Shown in pieces: positions 16,750-26,299 of a stretch of DNA of 37,030 nt. Under the pieces are notes generated by a model. It did no database searches and was not told where the DNA came from. It saw only the letters and a program-made list of their open reading frames with translations. The translations under genes and the position numbers were made by a program. The DNA comes from Pseudomonadota bacterium (GTDB lineage Bacteria; Pseudomonadota; Alphaproteobacteria; Rhizobiales; Xanthobacteraceae): the NCBI GenBank assembly GCA_021815055.1, contig JAKAHJ010000004.1:1-37030 (forward strand), written 5' to 3'. The first letter of the stretch is position 1; every line of letters begins with the position of its first letter.

Positions 16750-17511
16750 TCACTGCGCCGCCTCCCTTTGCCGGTCGCGCCCGCGCGCGACGTCGAGGAA
16801 GACTTCCTCCAGCGTTTCGCGGCCGTAGCGCGAAAGCAGCCGTTCGGGCGTGTCGTCGTCCTCGATGCGGCCCTTCTTCATGATGATCACCCGCTCGCAC
16901 AGGCGCTCCACCTCGGTCATGTTGTGCGAGGCGAGCAGCACCGTGGCATTGCGGGCCCGTCGGTAATCCTCGAGCCGGCTGCGCACCCAGTCGGCGGTGT
17001 CGGGATCGAGCGAAGCGGTCGGCTCATCGAGCAGCAGCACGTCCGGCTCGTTGAGCAGCGCCTTGGCGAGCGAGACCCGCGTCTTCTGGCCGGCTGAGAG
17101 CTTGCCCGTCGGCCGGTCGAGGAATTCGCGCAGATCGAGATCGGCGGCGAGGCGTTCGATCCGCCCATCGATGTCGGGCACCGCATAAAGCTGCGCGAAA
17201 ACCGAGAGATTCTGCCGCACGGTGAGCCGCATCGGCATGTCGACATAAGGGCTTTCGAAATTCATCCGGTGCAGCACGCGGTAGCGCTCGTCCGGCATGC
17301 TTGCGCCGAGCACGGAGACGGTGCCCGCAGTGGGGGTGACGAGGCCCATGATCATGGCGATCGTGGTCGTCTTGCCGGCGCCGTTGCCGCCGAGCAGACC
17401 GGTGATCGTCCCTGCGGGCAGGCTGAAGGAGACACCATCGACCGCGGTCGTGGTCTTATAGCGCTTGACCAGGCGGTCGACGGCGATGGCCGGGGTGTCC
17501 TGCGCGTGCAT
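16750..17511 (-). CDS. ABC transporter ATP-binding protein
   Basis: 253 aa from the ATG at 17511; the frame opens 20 codons earlier but that part looks non-coding. Walker A GGNGAGKTT (41-49), signature LSAGQKTR, Walker B VLLLDEPTA, and the switch histidine in LASHNMTE are intact. A short C-terminal part (ERLLSRYGRETLEEVFLDVAR) is typical of ATPases that drive ABC-2 exporters. It powers the permease encoded downstream. The gene is divergent from regB, with 103 bases between the starts. Confidence 0.93.
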   Translation of the reverse strand: MHAQDTPAIAVDRLVKRYKTTTAVDGVSFSLPAGTITGLLGGNGAGKTTTIAMIMGLVTPTAGTVSVLGASMPDERYRVLHRMNFESPYVDMPMRLTVRQNLSVFAQLYAVPDIDGRIERLAADLDLREFLDRPTGKLSAGQKTRVSLAKALLNEPDVLLLDEPTASLDPDTADWVRSRLEDYRRARNATVLLASHNMTEVERLCERVIIMKKGRIEDDDTPERLLSRYGRETLEEVFLDVARGRDRQREAAQ

Positions 17512-17614
17512 GGTGTCCCGAGATGTGACCTCCCCGCGCGGGAAGCGCAAGCCCCGCGCCGCCTGCGGCAAGGCGGCAATTGGTGTATGTCGCGTGAGCC
17601 ATTACATTGCCCCC

Positions 17615-18931
17615 ATGCTCGCTCCCGACCTCGCGCAGGACCGCCCCCGCCGCAATGTGCGCCTCAATACGCTGGTGCGCCTGCGCTGGCTCGCTATCGC
17701 CGGCCAGACCACGGCCGTGCTGGTGGTCTATTTCGGGCTCGAATTCGAGTTGCCGATCCTGGCTTGTCTGGCGGTCATTGCGCTCTCGGCCTGGCTCAAT
17801 GTGGCGCTACGCCTTCGCTTCCATATGGCGCAACGGCTGGAGCCCGACCGGGCCGCCTGGCTGCTCGCTTTCGACATCGCCGAGCTGGCGGTGCTTCTGT
17901 TCCTGACCGGCGGATTGCAGAACCCCTTCGCATTCCTCTTTCTGGCGCCTGTCCTGTTGTCGGCGACGGCCTTGCCGCCCCGCTTCACACTGATGCTGGG
18001 CGGCTTTGCGATCGCCTGTGCGACGGTGCTGGTCTTCGTGCATTTCCCGCTGCCCTGGGACGACGAGGACCCGCTGCGATTGCCGCCGATCTACATGATG
18101 GGAGTCTGGCTTTCGATCCTGCTCTCGATCGGCTTCATCGGGGTCTATGCCTGGCAGATCACCGAAGAGGCGCGCCAGCTCTCCGATGCGCTTGCAGCAA
18201 CCGAACTGGTGCTGGCGCGCGAACAGCACCTGTCGCAGCTCGACGGACTGGCGGCCGCCGCCGCGCATGAGCTCGGCACGCCGCTGTCGACCATATCGGT
18301 GATCGCCAAGGAGCTGGAGAACGCCATTTCCGCCGAAGCCCCGCATGGCGACGATGTGCGCCTCCTGCGCGAGCAGGCGACGCGCTGCCGCCATATTCTC
18401 GGCAAGCTGACGGAACTGTCCTCGAGCGGCGAACCGTTCGACCGCATGCCGTTCACCGCCTTGATCGAGGAAGTGGTGGCGCCGCATCGCAATTTCGGCG
18501 TTGTCATCGAAGTGAGCGCACCGGCCGACCGCGGTCCGGCGCCGGTAGGCGCGCGCAACCCGGCGATCGTCTATGGCCTGGGCAATCTTTTGGAGAACGC
18601 GGTCGATTTCGCGCACGAGCGCGTCACGGTCGCCGTGGGATGGGACGATGAACACATCGATGTGACCATAAGCGACGACGGACCGGGCTTCGCGCCGGAG
18701 GTCATGAGCCGGATCGGCGAGCCCTACGTGACCAGCCGCCGTCGACTGCCCGCGGGAGACGACGAGCCGACCGGGCTTGGATTGGGCTTTTTCATCGCCA
18801 AAACCCTGCTCGAGCGCTCCGGCGCGACGCTTTCTTTTGCCAACCGCTCGCCGCCTCAGCATGGGGCCGTCGTCCGGCTGCGCTGGCAGCGCAGCGATTT
18901 CGAGCAGGCCTTAACGCTATCGGCCGCTTGA
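17615..18931 (+). CDS. regB: RegB/ActS-type redox sensor histidine kinase
   Basis: 438 aa from the ATG at 17615; a GTG at 17594 is an alternative. Six membrane helices occupy about residues 25-180. The periplasm-side heptapeptide GGLQNPF (99-105) matches the ubiquinone-binding GGxxNPF of RegB. The H-box AAAAHELGTPLSTI carries phospho-acceptor His218. Cys258 in QATRCRHIL is at the place of the redox-active cysteine of RegB. The N/G boxes follow (GNLLENAVDFA, DDGPGF, GLGLGFFIAKT). It phosphorylates RegA when the quinone pool is reduced, switching genes for respiration, carbon and nitrogen metabolism. regA starts 101 bases downstream. Confidence 0.93.
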   Translation: MLAPDLAQDRPRRNVRLNTLVRLRWLAIAGQTTAVLVVYFGLEFELPILACLAVIALSAWLNVALRLRFHMAQRLEPDRAAWLLAFDIAELAVLLFLTGGLQNPFAFLFLAPVLLSATALPPRFTLMLGGFAIACATVLVFVHFPLPWDDEDPLRLPPIYMMGVWLSILLSIGFIGVYAWQITEEARQLSDALAATELVLAREQHLSQLDGLAAAAAHELGTPLSTISVIAKELENAISAEAPHGDDVRLLREQATRCRHILGKLTELSSSGEPFDRMPFTALIEEVVAPHRNFGVVIEVSAPADRGPAPVGARNPAIVYGLGNLLENAVDFAHERVTVAVGWDDEHIDVTISDDGPGFAPEVMSRIGEPYVTSRRRLPAGDDEPTGLGLGFFIAKTLLERSGATLSFANRSPPQHGAVVRLRWQRSDFEQALTLSAA

Positions 18932-19032
18932 TGCCGGCCGCGCGGATGGCTATCTCTAATGCATAGGGGGTATGTCCGCCGCGTATGCGCAAGCCAGCCT
19001 GCGCGGGGGGCGCATCAGATACGGGTAAGAGC

Positions 19033-19608
19033 GTGGACGCAATTAACGATGTTGCAGCAGGGTCGCTGACGGACCAAATCCCGGGCGAACGCACGGTGTT
19101 GATCGTCGAGGACGATCGTTCGTTCCTGCAACGGCTCGCCAAGGCGATGGAACAACGCGGGTTTGCCGTCGCCACCGCGGAATCGGTGGCGGACGGCTTG
19201 CTACAGGTGGAAAAATCGGCGCCCGCCTATGCGGTGGTCGACATGCGGCTCGGCGATGGCAACGGCCTCGACGTGATCTCGGCGCTGAAACGCCGGCGCC
19301 CCGAAGCCCGCGGCATCATCCTCACCGGCTATGGCAATATCGCCACCGCCGTCAATGCGGTGAAGCTCGGCGCGGTCGACTATCTCGCCAAGCCGGTCGA
19401 TGCCGACGACGTGATGGCGGCGCTGCTCGCGCAGGACAATGCCAAGATCGAGCCGCCGGAAAATCCGATGTCGGCCGACCGTGTGCGCTGGGAGCACATC
19501 CAGCGCATTTACGAATTGTGCGGCCGCAACGTCTCGGAGACTGCGCGCCGGCTCAATATGCACCGGCGCACGCTGCAGCGGATTTTGGCCAAACGGGCAC
19601 CGCGGTAA
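19033..19608 (+). CDS. regA: RegA/ActR redox response regulator
   Basis: 191 aa from the GTG at 19033, which is preceded by GGGTAAG; an ATG at 18985 would add 16 residues that have no counterpart in RegA. The receiver domain has phospho-acceptor Asp70 (VVDMRLGDGNG) and a conserved KPVDADDV segment. The linker and Fis-type helix-turn-helix at the C-terminus (ENPMSADRVRWEHIQR and RRLNMHRRTLQRILAKR) are nearly invariant in RegA orthologues. It is the DNA-binding partner of RegB. Unlike Rhodobacter, no senC/cytochrome-oxidase assembly gene lies between the two. Confidence 0.95.
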   Translation: MDAINDVAAGSLTDQIPGERTVLIVEDDRSFLQRLAKAMEQRGFAVATAESVADGLLQVEKSAPAYAVVDMRLGDGNGLDVISALKRRRPEARGIILTGYGNIATAVNAVKLGAVDYLAKPVDADDVMAALLAQDNAKIEPPENPMSADRVRWEHIQRIYELCGRNVSETARRLNMHRRTLQRILAKRAPR

Positions 19609-19621
19609 CCTTCTCCCGTTC

Positions 19622-19698
19622 GTCCCCGCGAAAGCGGGGACCCAGCGCAGAAATGCTAGTTGGTTTCGTACTTTCTGGATTCCCGCTTACGCGGGAAT
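19622..19698. repeat. double-hairpin intergenic repeat
   Basis: Two hairpins: GTCCCCGC-GAAA-GCGGGGAC (19622-19641) and ATTCCCGC-TTAC-GCGGGAAT (19679-19698), with CCCAG and CTGG as inner complementary flanks. It sits between the convergent regA and mmcB genes, where it may act as a transcription barrier for both. This element type (GTCCCCGC...ATTCCCGC) is common in proteobacterial intergenic DNA. Confidence 0.8.
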
Positions 19699-19732
19699 GA
19701 GCGGGGTGTGTTTTAACACCCGCGCAGCACCC

Positions 19733-20218
19733 TCACTCCATCTCCCCATAAGGCCCTTCCGGATCGGCGAGGCTGGACAGCCGGCGCGCGGCGGCGCGCG
19801 CGAACAGCAGCATCATGGCCTTGCGGGTGGCTGCCGGCAGCCTGTGCTCGGGCGCCTCGCATTTGAGTTCGGCGCCATAAGCATCGGCCACGATCAACCC
19901 GGCGTCGGGCGGAAAGATCTCGCACGGCACGTCGAGCGAGGTCGCGAAGAACAGCCGGTCGCAGTGCGCCCGGTATTCGTGCCATTTCTGGTCGGCGCGG
20001 AAATCGGCGATCGAGGACTTGATCTCGACGATCCAGATCGTGCCAGTCGCATCGAGCGCGACCAGATCGGCGCGGCGGCCGGAGGGGAGCGGCAGTTCGC
20101 TCACCACGTAAAGCCCGTGCGCATGCAGAAGCCGCGCGGTGCCGCGCGCGACCGCCAGCGCAGTCTCCGACTGGCGGCCGTCGACCGGCAGTTCCAAACG
20201 TTTTGCGGCAAGGTTCAT
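19733..20218 (-). CDS. mmcB: MmcB family DNA repair protein
   Basis: 161 aa. It resembles the alphaproteobacterial MmcB family (DUF2161-like nuclease fold): RADLVALDATGTIWIVEIKSS carries the D...ExK pattern of PD-(D/E)XK nucleases (Asp51, Glu65, Lys67), preceded by a helix with Glu18. Family members are linked to DNA damage or mutagenesis responses; the biochemical activity is not settled. It follows the mtnA-like gene on the same strand by 22 bases and is probably co-transcribed with it. Confidence 0.8.
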   Translation of the reverse strand: MNLAAKRLELPVDGRQSETALAVARGTARLLHAHGLYVVSELPLPSGRRADLVALDATGTIWIVEIKSSIADFRADQKWHEYRAHCDRLFFATSLDVPCEIFPPDAGLIVADAYGAELKCEAPEHRLPAATRKAMMLLFARAAARRLSSLADPEGPYGEME

Positions 20219-20240
20219 GTCCGCACCCTCGCAGCCGATC

Positions 20241-21344
20241 TTAGCGGCTTTGCGACCGCTCGGGGAAGGCCGCGGCCAGTTGCGCGCGGCTTGCCCCGAT
20301 AATACCGCGCTCGGTGATCAGCCCGGTGACCAGCCGGGCCGGGGTCACGTCGAAGGCGTAGTTCGCCACCGGCGAGCCGTCCGGCACCACCTGCACGGTT
20401 TCGATGCGGCCGTCCTTGGTTTTGCCGGTCATGGTCGCGACTTCTTCCGTGCCGCGCTGTTCGATCGGGATTTCGGTAATTCCGTCGCTGACGCTGAAGT
20501 CGATCGTCGGCGAGGGCAGCGCGACATAGAACGGCACGTTGTTGTCGCGCGCCGCCAGCGCTTTCAGGTAGGTGCCGATCTTGTTGCAGACGTCGCCTTG
20601 CGCGGTGACGCGGTCGGTGCCGACGATCGCGAGATCGACCAGCCCATGCTGCATCAGGTGGCCGCCGGTGTTGTCGGGGATCACGGTGTGCGGCACGCCG
20701 TGCTTGTTGAGCTCCCAGGCGGTGAGCGAGGCGCCCTGATTGCGCGGCCGCGTTTCGTCGGCGAACACGTGCACGCCCACGCCCTTGTCGTGCGCCATGT
20801 AGATCGGCGCGGTCGCCGTGCCCCAGTCGACGGTCGCCAGCCAGCCGGCATTGCAATGCGTGAGCACGTTGACGCGCTCGCCGTTCTTTTTGTGTGCGGC
20901 GATTTCTTCGATGAGCTTCAGGCCATGCCGCCCGATCGCCCGGTTGATGGCGACATCTTCCTCGGCGATCTCGCCGGCGCGGGCGAGCGCGGCTTGCGCG
21001 CGTTCCGCACGCGGACGGTTGCGCACGGCCGCCATCAGTTCGTCGAGCGCCCATTTCAGATTGATCGCGGTCGGCCGGGTCGCGAGCAGCGTCGCATAGG
21101 CGCGATCGAGATGGTCGTCCGAGGCGTCGGCCTTGAGCGCCAGCCATAGGCCGTAGGCCGCCGCCGCGCCGATCAGCGGCGCCCCGCGCACCTGCATCGA
21201 TTGGATCGCATGTGCGGCGTCGGCGAGCGTCGCGAGCCGCGTCGTGACGAAGCGGTGCGGCAGTTGCGTCTGGTCGATGATGCCGATCGAACGGCCGTCC
21301 TCATCCAGCCAGATCGTGCGTGTCGGCTTGCCGTCGATTTTCAT
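20241..21344 (-). CDS. mtnA: S-methyl-5-thioribose-1-phosphate isomerase (MtnA / eIF2B-like family)
   Basis: 367 aa, the standard MtnA length. Catalytic residues are present: Cys164 in [11 protein letters not shown] and Asp244 in [25 protein letters not shown] and [10 protein letters not shown] also fit. It isomerises the aldose 5-methylthioribose-1-phosphate to the ketose in methionine salvage. The same fold includes ribose-1,5-bisphosphate isomerases, but length and motifs favour MtnA. No other methionine-salvage gene is in the window. Divergent from the hydrolase gene to its right. Confidence 0.93.
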   Translation of the reverse strand: MKIDGKPTRTIWLDEDGRSIGIIDQTQLPHRFVTTRLATLADAAHAIQSMQVRGAPLIGAAAAYGLWLALKADASDDHLDRAYATLLATRPTAINLKWALDELMAAVRNRPRAERAQAALARAGEIAEEDVAINRAIGRHGLKLIEEIAAHKKNGERVNVLTHCNAGWLATVDWGTATAPIYMAHDKGVGVHVFADETRPRNQGASLTAWELNKHGVPHTVIPDNTGGHLMQHGLVDLAIVGTDRVTAQGDVCNKIGTYLKALAARDNNVPFYVALPSPTIDFSVSDGITEIPIEQRGTEEVATMTGKTKDGRIETVQVVPDGSPVANYAFDVTPARLVTGLITERGIIGASRAQLAAAFPERSQSR

Positions 21345-21455
21345 GGGTGTTGTGTAGCGTTTTTTCTCTCCGTTGTCGTCCCTGCGCAGACGGGGTGACG
21401 GCCTTGCTTGCGGCGTCTCCTTGCCCCAAAGTCGCGGCCCCGCCACGGAGCCCTC

Positions 21456-22307
21456 ATGTCCGCCATCAATTACGAAGTCGAATACGACAACCGCGCCCGC
21501 GTGCCCGAGCACCCGGAAATTTTCGCCCGCTGGGACCGTGAAGCGGCGGCTTATCGCGCTGTTGCGCGCAATGCTGAACTCGGCCTGAAATACGGCCCGT
21601 CGCCGCGCCAGACCATCGACCTGTTTCCGGCAGACGGCGACAATGGCCAAGCGCCACTCGCGCTGTTCATCCATGGCGGCTGGTGGCGCTCGCTCGAGCC
21701 GGCGAAGTTCAGCCAGATCGCGGCGGGCGCCAACGCACGGGGCGTAACAGTGGCTATTGCCGGCTACGATCTCTGCCCGAGCATCTCGATCGCCACCATC
21801 GTCGAACAAATGCGCGCGGCCTGCCTTTATTTGTGGCGCAAGCGCCAGCAGCGCGTGTTCGTCTACGGCCATTCCGCCGGCGGTCATCTCGCCGCTTGCA
21901 TGGCGGCGACCGATTGGAAGGCGCTCGCCGCTGACGTGCCGGCCGATCTGGTGCCGGCGGCTTACGCCGTCTCCGGCGTGTTCGATCTGGCGCCGCTCAC
22001 GCATATTTCGGTCAACCAGGACCTCAAGCTCGACGACAGAGCCGCCTACGACCTGTCGCCGCTCTATTGGAAAGTGCCGGCCGGCCGCAGCCTCGATGCC
22101 GTCGTCGGCGCGATCGAATCGAGCGAATTCCTGCGCCAAAGCCTGATGATGTCGGAGACCTGGCGGCGCGCCGGAGCGGCGACCCGCTACGAAGCGATTC
22201 CGAACGCCAACCATTTTACCGTGTTCGATCCCTTGCGCGATCCCGACAGCGCGATGACCGCGCGCGTGGCGGAACTGGCGAAACAGGTCGCGGAGATACC
22301 GCTCTGA
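21456..22307 (+). CDS. alpha/beta hydrolase (esterase / kynurenine-formamidase-like)
   Basis: 283 aa from the ATG at 21456, preceded by CACGGAG. The oxyanion-hole motif HGGWW (73-77), nucleophile elbow GHSAGGH (Ser140) and a C-terminal His in NANHFTVF form a complete hydrolase set. HGGWW with GHSAGGH is typical of small carboxylesterases and arylformamidases. The substrate is unknown, and no tryptophan-degradation genes lie nearby. It converges on the glutaryl-CoA dehydrogenase gene across a palindrome. Confidence 0.82.
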   Translation: MSAINYEVEYDNRARVPEHPEIFARWDREAAAYRAVARNAELGLKYGPSPRQTIDLFPADGDNGQAPLALFIHGGWWRSLEPAKFSQIAAGANARGVTVAIAGYDLCPSISIATIVEQMRAACLYLWRKRQQRVFVYGHSAGGHLAACMAATDWKALAADVPADLVPAAYAVSGVFDLAPLTHISVNQDLKLDDRAAYDLSPLYWKVPAGRSLDAVVGAIESSEFLRQSLMMSETWRRAGAATRYEAIPNANHFTVFDPLRDPDSAMTARVAELAKQVAEIPL

Positions 22308-22310
22308 AAT

Positions 22311-22349
22311 CGTCGTGCCGGGCGAGCGAGCGTGAGACCCGGTACGACG
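22311..22349. repeat. inverted repeat between convergent genes
   Basis: CGTCGTGCCGGG pairs with CCCGGTACGACG (one G-T pair) around a 15-base loop. It lies just after the hydrolase stop and before the gcdH stop codon. It probably limits read-through in both directions; no T tract follows directly. Confidence 0.7.
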
Positions 22350-22357
22350 GTTCGTTA

Positions 22358-23575
<1,218 letters not shown>

Positions 23576-23647
23576 CGGAACCTCCATGACGGACTTCTGG
23601 CCGCTCATTATAGCCGCCCGCGGGCGGCGGCAAGGGCGGCTCTTCTG

Positions 23648-23788
23648 ATCCCTCCCCCGCTTGCGGGGGAGGGTGCCCGTCGAAGCCCGAAGGGCGAAGG
23701 CGGGCGGGTGGGGGCAGCCTAGTTTTGCAATTAAACCCCACCCGGCTCGCGCTTCGCGCTCGCCACCCTCCCCTTGCAGGGGAGGGAT
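23648..23788. repeat. multi-arm palindromic element A
   Basis: Closed by ATCCCTCCCC (23648-23657) and its exact reverse complement (23779-23788). Inside are a 9-bp hairpin (23650-23673), GCCC-GAA-GGGC (23685-23695), CGGGTGGGG with CCCCACCCG (23705-23744), and a 9-bp hairpin (23766-23786). It begins about 70 bases upstream of gcdH. The segment 23681-23704 recurs in inverted orientation at about 23955-23978. Stems are GC-rich and long, so accidental pairing is unlikely. Confidence 0.8.
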
Positions 23789-24010
23789 AAGCGAGGTCGC
23801 GGCCGCCCCATCGTGACTCACCGATTCAATTGTCAAATAGCCAACGCGGCGCACGGCAGGCTTGCCCGTTTCGCGCCAAGGAGCGCGCTAAGGAGCGCGC
23901 CAAGGCAAGCATCATCGCCCGTGTTCTTTGCGGCGCCGGGTACGCCGTCGTCCACCCGCCTTCGCCCTTCGGGCTTCGGCGCGGCAAGTCAACGCCCCCT
24001 CGAGGGGAGC

Positions 24011-24137
24011 GGAGCGCCGGGAAACGCGGAGCGCTTGCGATTGCGCTCCGTGGGCGGCTTGGCGAGAGCCGCCCGAGACGCGCTTTAAGAGGCGCGTCGC
24101 TCTCGCTTTTCAGCGAAAGCGCGCCTCCCGGCGCTCC
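24011..24137. repeat. multi-arm palindromic element B
   Basis: A perfect 12-bp closing stem (GGAGCGCCGGGA at 24011-24022; partner 24126-24137) encloses four hairpins: 24027-24050 (8 bp), 24052-24074 (8 bp), 24077-24098 (7 bp) and 24103-24116 (5 bp, TTTC loop). The layout, an outer inverted repeat plus four arms, is the same as in the element at 16510-16703, though most sequences differ. Confidence 0.82.
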
Positions 24138-24153
24138 ACTGCGGCGTTTTTTC

Positions 24154-24356
24154 GGCGTCCGGGCCGCGCTTCCGAAGGAGCCTTAAAGGCTCGCATCGTC
24201 AGCCAGCTCCTGGCGGGGGGTCCTATTGCCCCCGGGCGGAGCCCCGGCGCCGCCCGAGCGCGTGAGGTGCGTTTCCTCACGCCCGCGGGCGCCACGTCGC
24301 CGATGCCGGGTTTACCCGGTATCGGCCCAGTAAAGGCGGCTCCGCTTCACGACGCC
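24154..24356. repeat. multi-arm palindromic element C
   Basis: Outer pairings GGCGTC/GACGCC (24154-24159 with 24351-24356) and GGAGCC/GGCTCC (24177-24182 with 24338-24343) surround a series of hairpins. The best are 24178-24192 (7 bp), 24214-24234 (6 bp), 24260-24282 (8 bp) and 24299-24326 (12 bp, one G-T pair, TTTA loop). The last arm shares its GGTTTACC core and TTTA loop with an arm of the element at 16530-16559. The closing stem is weaker than in element B, so the outer boundary is uncertain. Confidence 0.65.
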
Positions 24357-24473
24357 TCATGAAAGCGCCCCTCGGACGAGCCGGACGGAAATAGGAATAT
24401 ATATGATAGGAAAAATGTCAAGACAGAAGCGGAATATTTTCTAAGCCCCGGCCGGCACTGTCCTCCAAAACCA

Positions 24474-24501
24474 AAACCCCGCCGGCAAGCCGGCGGGGTT
24501 T
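24474..24501 (-). terminator. rho-independent terminator of the HU-like gene
   Basis: A perfect 13-bp hairpin (AAACCCCGCCGGC, two-base loop, then its complement) followed on the minus strand by a T-rich stretch. It starts 33 bases past the HU stop codon, the normal place for an intrinsic terminator. Confidence 0.9.
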
Positions 24502-24534
24502 GCAACGCAACGACTGACGCAGACGAAGAGGCGA

Positions 24535-24849
24535 TCAGATCGCTTCCTTCAGGTCCTTGGCGGCGCGGAACGCGACCTTCTTGGAGGCCTTGATCTTGAT
24601 CGCTTCGCCGGTGGCCGGGTTGCGGCCCATGCGGGCGGCGCGCTTGCGCACCTGCAGGATGCCAAGGCCGGTGATCTTCACCCGCTCGCCCTTCTTCAGG
24701 TGCTTGGTGATCATGCCGACCAGGTTGTCCATCATCTCGACCCCCTGCTTCTTGGTCAGTTCGTGCTGCTCGGAAAGGGCGGCGGCCAATTGCCGGCTCG
24801 TCACCGGCTTCGAAGCCTTCGGCTTGGAGGCGGCGGCTGCTTTTGCCAT
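24535..24849 (-). CDS. HU-family DNA-binding protein
   Basis: 104 aa from the ATG at 24849, with AAGGAG upstream. The C-terminal 90 residues match HU/IHF proteins: a two-helix dimerisation part, the KITGLGILQVRKRAARMGRNPATG beta-arm region with the conserved GRNPxTG, and KASKKVAFRAAKDLKEAI. It lacks the Lys/Pro-rich C-tail of some actinobacterial HUs but has a short Ala/Lys-rich N-terminal lead (AKAAAASKPKASKP). It bends and compacts DNA in the nucleoid. It is a single-gene unit with its own terminator; another terminator lies upstream, so it has its own promoter in 24850-24960. Confidence 0.93.
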   Translation of the reverse strand: MAKAAAASKPKASKPVTSRQLAAALSEQHELTKKQGVEMMDNLVGMITKHLKKGERVKITGLGILQVRKRAARMGRNPATGEAIKIKASKKVAFRAAKDLKEAI

Positions 24850-24960
24850 CGAGGTAACTCCTTGTGCGCACCATTGCGCGAATGCCAAGCACTAAGAGAT
24901 TCGCGCGGCCATGCAAGCTTTTCGGCGCGTGGCAATTGGGCTTAACCACAGAAACAAGTG

Positions 24961-24987
24961 AAAAAGGCCCATCCGACGGGCATTTTT
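24961..24987 (-). terminator. terminator after the radical SAM / GT4 operon
   Basis: On the minus strand TGCCC-GTCGGAT-GGGCC followed by TTTTT; flanking A and T runs extend the stem. It lies about 80 bases past the glycosyltransferase stop codon. It is symmetrical enough to work in both directions. Confidence 0.7.
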
Positions 24988-25066
24988 CGCGCCGTTACCC
25001 CGCCCCTTCGCGCGCGCCGGTATCCGCCGCGCGGCGCGGCAAGCGAAAATCGCCTGCGGCATAAGC

Positions 25067-26299
25067 CTATCCGCGCAGCCGGGCGAGCGAGGCGTCGCCG
25101 GTAAAGACGCTCTCGAAATGCGCCAGCGTGCCCTTCGAGCGCTGCCGGGCCGTGTCGTTGCGCGGCGGTTGCCAGGACGTGCCGGGCAGGTGCTGGGTTG
25201 CCTGGTACCACTCGGCCGGGCTCGCACCGATCGCGCGCGCGAAATCGCCGGCCTGCGGCGACTTGGCGATCAGGCCGAGCCAGAGGATCATGAAGTCCTG
25301 CGCCGACTGCTTCGGGGTCCGCGTTGCCGCGATATGGGCGGCTGTCGCGCGCGCCACACGCTCGCGCAAGGGCGGAGACACGAGCAGCATATCCAAGAGC
25401 GATGCCGCCTCCTCGATCGAGCGTGCAACGAATCCGGTCTCGCCGTCGCGTATGATGGCGCGCTCCGCCGCGTTGTCGAGCACGACCGGGACGAGGCCGA
25501 GCGACATCGCCTCGATGAGCGCATTCTCGGCGGTGCCGTAATGATCGCGCTGCAGCGGATAGAAAAAAATATCGGCTTCGGATAGCGCGCGCGCCGGCTC
25601 CGCGGTCTGTCCGCGAAACACGATGCGCTCGGGATGATGCATGGCGCGGGCGCGCGCCGCTACCTCGCCCGATGGCTCGAGCGCGCCCCAGACCGGCACG
25701 CGAATGTCCGCGCCGGCGAGCCGGTCGATGGCATCGAAAAATCCGGGATGCATTTTCACGAAGTCGACCGTGCCGAGATAGGCGATCGCCGGCTTGGCGC
25801 GGCGCATGCGCAGCGGCAGGCCGGCGGCATCGAACCCGAATCCGCTGTTGACGACGGCGGTGCGCGCACGCGCTTCCTCGGACACGTGCGCCAGCGACGG
25901 GTTGGCGCGCGAGGCGTCGCTGGTGAAGACGAAGCGCATCGCCTGCTCGATCAAGCCGGGCGGGATGAAAGGCTTGCCGAGCCCCGAGACATGCGACCAG
26001 AACACGCTGCGCATCGGCGGGAACGGGCAGCGCGCGAGGCATTCGAACAGGCGCGGGTGATTCCAGTATTCGAATTGCACGATGTCGGCCTTGTGCGCGA
26101 GCCGCATCACGTAATCGAGGCTGTCAGCGACGACCACGCGCGCGCCGCCGCGCATCAGCGCATCGGCATAGCGCCGGTCGCGCGGCGCTTCCAGCAGCGC
26201 GAAGGTTTGTTCGATTTCGGGAGGCAGCGCGCTGCGCAGTGCCGCATGCGCCTTGCCGACGCCGCCGCCGAGATGCGGCGTAATGTGCAGGATGTTCAT
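25067..26299 (-). CDS. glycosyltransferase, GT4/GT-B type
   Basis: 410 aa. The N-terminus MNILHITPHLGGGVGKAH is the glycine-rich donor/acceptor loop of GT-B enzymes. The C-terminal half has YLGTVDFVKMHPGF, the ADIFFYPLQ segment and AENALIEAMSLGLVPVVLDN, which is the family-4 sugar-nucleotide signature (two Glu seven residues apart). It is predicted to add a sugar to a surface glycan at the cytoplasmic face of the membrane. Its ATG overlaps the stop of the radical SAM gene (ATGA), so the two are translationally coupled and probably work on the same glycan. Donor and acceptor are unknown. Confidence 0.85.
   Translation of the reverse strand: MNILHITPHLGGGVGKAHAALRSALPPEIEQTFALLEAPRDRRYADALMRGGARVVVADSLDYVMRLAHKADIVQFEYWNHPRLFECLARCPFPPMRSVFWSHVSGLGKPFIPPGLIEQAMRFVFTSDASRANPSLAHVSEEARARTAVVNSGFGFDAAGLPLRMRRAKPAIAYLGTVDFVKMHPGFFDAIDRLAGADIRVPVWGALEPSGEVAARARAMHHPERIVFRGQTAEPARALSEADIFFYPLQRDHYGTAENALIEAMSLGLVPVVLDNAAERAIIRDGETGFVARSIEEAASLLDMLLVSPPLRERVARATAAHIAATRTPKQSAQDFMILWLGLIAKSPQAGDFARAIGASPAEWYQATQHLPGTSWQPPRNDTARQRSKGTLAHFESVFTGDASLARLRG

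Larger units (their letters stand above)
23576..24534. other. gene-free stretch of 959 bp made of palindromes
   Basis: No convincing coding region. It holds elements A, B and C, a 12-bp direct tandem repeat (AAGGAGCGCGCT/C at 23878-23889 and 23890-23901) framed by a 7-bp inverted repeat (23860-23866 with 23904-23910), an AT-rich patch near 24390-24440, and the terminator of the HU-like gene. Long open frames on the + strand exist here but have the Arg/Ser/Ala-rich composition of translated hairpins. Confidence 0.75.

Noticed and set aside
20241-21344. mtnA-like gene as ribose-1,5-bisphosphate isomerase completing the operon at 4196-10637
   Set aside because: Length and motifs fit MtnA, it is 10 kb away, and no type III RuBisCO gene is in the window.
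23878-23901. CRISPR-like repeat
   Set aside because: Only two adjacent copies of 12 bases without spacers; no cas genes in the window.
23830-24362. Long open frames on the + strand in the gene-free region
   Set aside because: Their Arg/Ser/Ala-rich content follows the hairpin sequences, no family is recognisable, no good ribosome site is seen, and overlapping frames are equally open.
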